In this document: positions 5,280-6,408 of the stretch, one piece after another
Numbering within the stretch: the first letter of the stretch is position 1
How the letters are laid out: each line of letters opens with the position of its first letter
NCBI GenBank assembly: GCA_964579765.1
Contig: CAZOIK010000283.1
Span: 1-6,408 of the forward strand
Reading direction: 5' to 3'
DNA: 6,408 nucleotides
DNA from: DATNBT01 sp964579765
GTDB lineage: Bacteria > Acidobacteriota > Vicinamibacteria > Vicinamibacterales > CAVVIG01
Notes under the pieces: model-generated
Seen by the model: only the letters and a program-made list of their open reading frames with translations
Database searches by the model: none
What the model was told of the DNA's origin: nothing
Program-made: the position numbers and the translations under genes

Positions 5280-5307
5280 GTGTGCTAAGCTACGCGACCG
5301 AGCGTCT

Positions 5308-5311
5308 GGAG
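5308..5311 (+). promoter_or_regulatory. ribosome binding site of the STAS gene
   Basis: GGAG lies 9 nt before ATG 5321. It decides that start over the in-frame GTG at 5282, which would add 13 residues (LSYATERLERLF-like) that are not part of a STAS domain. Confidence 0.65.
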
Positions 5312-5320
5312 CGATTGTTC

Positions 5321-5671
5321 ATGCACATCGAGGAACGTGCCGTCGGCGACGTCGTCGTGCTCGACCTGAAAGGGAAGATCACGCTGGGCGACGGCGACGA
5401 GCTGCTCAAGGACAAGATCAACAGCCTGGTGAACCAGGGCCACCGCAAGATCCTGCTGAACTTCGCTGAAGTGCCCTACGTGGACAGCGCCGGTCTCGGC
5501 GAAATCGTCCGCACGTACACGACGGTCAGCCGCCAGGGCGGCAGCCTGAAGCTGCTGAACCTGACCAAGCGCATCACCGACTTGCTCGCGATCACGAAGC
5601 TCCTCACGGTCTTCGAGACGTTCGATTCGGAGACCGACGCGATTCGGAGCTTCGCGTCGGCCAAGGTCTAG
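5321..5671 (+). CDS. STAS-domain anti-sigma factor antagonist (SpoIIAA/RsbV-like)
   Basis: This encodes 116 residues forming one complete STAS domain. The features are VVVLDLKGKITLGDGDELLKD (11-31), KILLNFAEVPYVDSAGLGEIV (43-63), and GGSLKLLNLTKRITDLLAITKL (73-94) before a final helix. The DSAGLG motif places the conserved phosphorylatable serine at Ser56. Such proteins bind a GHKL kinase/anti-sigma factor (RsbW or SpoIIAB type), are inactivated by phosphorylation of this serine, and are reset by a PP2C phosphatase. No kinase or phosphatase partner is visible in the window, so the target is unknown. ATG 5321 was chosen because the domain begins there and GGAG lies 9 nt upstream. The next gene begins 54 bp downstream. 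Confidence 0.92.
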   Translation: MHIEERAVGDVVVLDLKGKITLGDGDELLKDKINSLVNQGHRKILLNFAEVPYVDSAGLGEIVRTYTTVSRQGGSLKLLNLTKRITDLLAITKLLTVFETFDSETDAIRSFASAKV

Positions 5672-5701
5672 GCGCGTCCACTCGCTCTTCCCGCCGCGGG
5701 C

Positions 5702-5719
5702 GGACCAGCGGGCTGGTCC
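5702..5719 (+). promoter_or_regulatory. 8-bp inverted repeat just before the last start codon
   Basis: GGACCAGC-gg-GCTGGTCC is a perfect dyad that ends 6 nt before ATG 5726, in the place where a Shine-Dalgarno sequence would lie. No Shine-Dalgarno sequence is visible. As RNA it could form a 7-bp stem with a 4-nt loop; as DNA it could be an operator. A smaller dyad, CCCGC-c-GCGGG (5691-5701), directly precedes it. Confidence 0.4.
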
Positions 5720-5725
5720 CTGTAC

Positions 5726-6408
5726 ATGGCTGAATTCAACGTCCGCTCGGACTCGGTCAACGTCGAGCACATCATGGAGCAGATCCGCGCGCGCATCCGC
5801 GAGAAGCGCGGCGTGGACTACACCGAAGCCGACATCCAGGATCTCGCCGCGGCGCGCCTCGAGCGGTACATCGACCCGCACAACGTCCGCTCCGACCTGC
5901 TGCAGGAGTTCCATCGCGTCCGCTCGGCGAGCGACGCTCCGCAGCCGTCCGAGGACGTCGTGGACGAGTCGGTGCTGTTCGAGACACACCGGCCGTGGCT
6001 GCGAGCGCTGCGCAAGGTACTGCGCCCGATCCTCAAGCTGTTCCTGAACACGAAGGCGCTCGCCGCGCTGTCGCTCCGCGCCAAAGCGGAGGTCTCCCGC
6101 CGCTCGCGCGATCAGCTGACGTTCGAACTGCTGCACAACATGGTCGTCGAGATGACACGGCTCAGCGTCGAGGTCAAGAACCTGACGATGCGCGTCGAGT
6201 CGATGCAGAGCCGGCTCGAGTTCAACGAACGCCGCGCGCGCGCGCTCGAAAGCGTGGTCGTGTACAAACCGTCCGAGCCGCAGTTCGCCGACCAGAGCCC
6301 GCGCGCGACGCCAACCCCCGCGCGCGCGGCCGCCGAGGTGCGCGCCACACCCGAGATGGCTCCGGGCGGCGCGCCCGGAATGCCGCAGACGCCCGGGGCC
6401 GTCCCGGG
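5726..6408 (+). CDS. unrecognised coiled-coil protein, C-terminus beyond the window
   Basis: There are 227 complete codons from ATG 5726, with no stop before the right edge. Four regions can be seen. Residues 11-29 hold an amphipathic helix with the IMxxIRxxIRxKRG pattern. Residues 89-117 (WLRALRKVLRPILKLFLN and following) are basic and hydrophobic, suggesting an amphipathic membrane-surface helix rather than a transmembrane segment. Residues 131-177 form a likely coiled coil rich in L, V, E and R (MRVESMQSRLEFNERRARALE). From about 182 the chain becomes Pro/Ala/Gly-rich and probably disordered. I recall similar N-terminal helices on acidobacterial hypothetical proteins and on some methyltransferases near polysaccharide genes, but I cannot assign a family. 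No Shine-Dalgarno sequence is visible. It is 54 bp after the STAS gene in the same direction, so co-transcription is possible. Confidence 0.75.
   Translation, partial: MAEFNVRSDSVNVEHIMEQIRARIREKRGVDYTEADIQDLAAARLERYIDPHNVRSDLLQEFHRVRSASDAPQPSEDVVDESVLFETHRPWLRALRKVLRPILKLFLNTKALAALSLRAKAEVSRRSRDQLTFELLHNMVVEMTRLSVEVKNLTMRVESMQSRLEFNERRARALESVVVYKPSEPQFADQSPRATPTPARAAAEVRATPEMAPGGAPGMPQTPGAVP

Noticed and set aside
5281..5291. Possible extended -10 element (TGCTAAGCT) for the STAS gene
   Set aside because: Only three of six bases match the -10 consensus, and no -35 element is found 16-18 bp upstream.
5282..5320. GTG start for the STAS protein, adding 13 residues
   Set aside because: The extra residues are not STAS-like, no Shine-Dalgarno sequence precedes the GTG, and GGAG lies 9 nt before ATG 5321.
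5285..6136. 283-codon minus-strand frame opposite the STAS and coiled-coil genes
   Set aside because: It is a shadow of two plus-strand genes; the STAS motif on the plus strand is unambiguous.
6361..6379. Inverted repeat TCCGGGC / GCCCGGA
   Set aside because: It lies in the Pro/Gly/Ala-rich coding tail, where such GC-rich dyads arise easily from CCG, GGC and GCG codons.

Overview
The window is GC-rich bacterial DNA with tightly packed ordinary genes. The best taxonomic clue is a secreted protein of the TIGR03435/DUF3738 'soil-associated' family (262-1152), which is strongly expanded in Acidobacteriota. With the high GC and the style of the housekeeping genes, a soil acidobacterium is likely. 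A Vicinamibacteria-like lineage would fit, but that is inference only.

Layout. Positions 1-228 hold the C-terminal end of rlmN (23S rRNA/tRNA A2503/A37 methyltransferase). Next are the TIGR03435 gene and a 189-bp spacer with several small dyads, then a short PilZ-like gene (1342-1689). This gene converges on a minus-strand pair, purD then mtaB (4547 to 1984). The purD stop and a TTG start of mtaB share the bases TTGA, which implies translational coupling. The convergent gap between the PilZ-like gene and mtaB (1690-1983) is filled almost completely by a degenerate tandem array of 13 units in strict 21-bp register. From 4581 onward, divergent from purD, a near-consensus sigma-70 promoter drives rpsU (ribosomal protein S21). 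It is followed by a double zinc-ribbon protein, a hairpin, a STAS-domain anti-sigma-factor antagonist, and a coiled-coil protein that runs off the right edge.

How the genes fit together. Most are translation and core-metabolism functions: RlmN and MtaB modify rRNA or tRNA, S21 is a small-subunit protein, and PurD makes GAR in purine synthesis. The STAS protein points to a partner-switching regulator, and the PilZ-like protein to possible c-di-GMP signalling. The secreted TIGR03435 protein has no known function.

The parts that ordinary annotation does not explain are: (1) the 21-bp array, with a hint of a 42-bp dimer and alternating inverted arms; (2) a perfect GC-rich palindrome inside the mtaB coding sequence that looks like an in-frame insertion; (3) a structured rpsU leader; (4) a 12-bp inverted repeat, interrupted in one arm, flanking the TIGR03435 gene; and (5) the unrecognised coiled-coil protein at the right edge. 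I see no tRNA, rRNA, CRISPR array, transposase or integrase.
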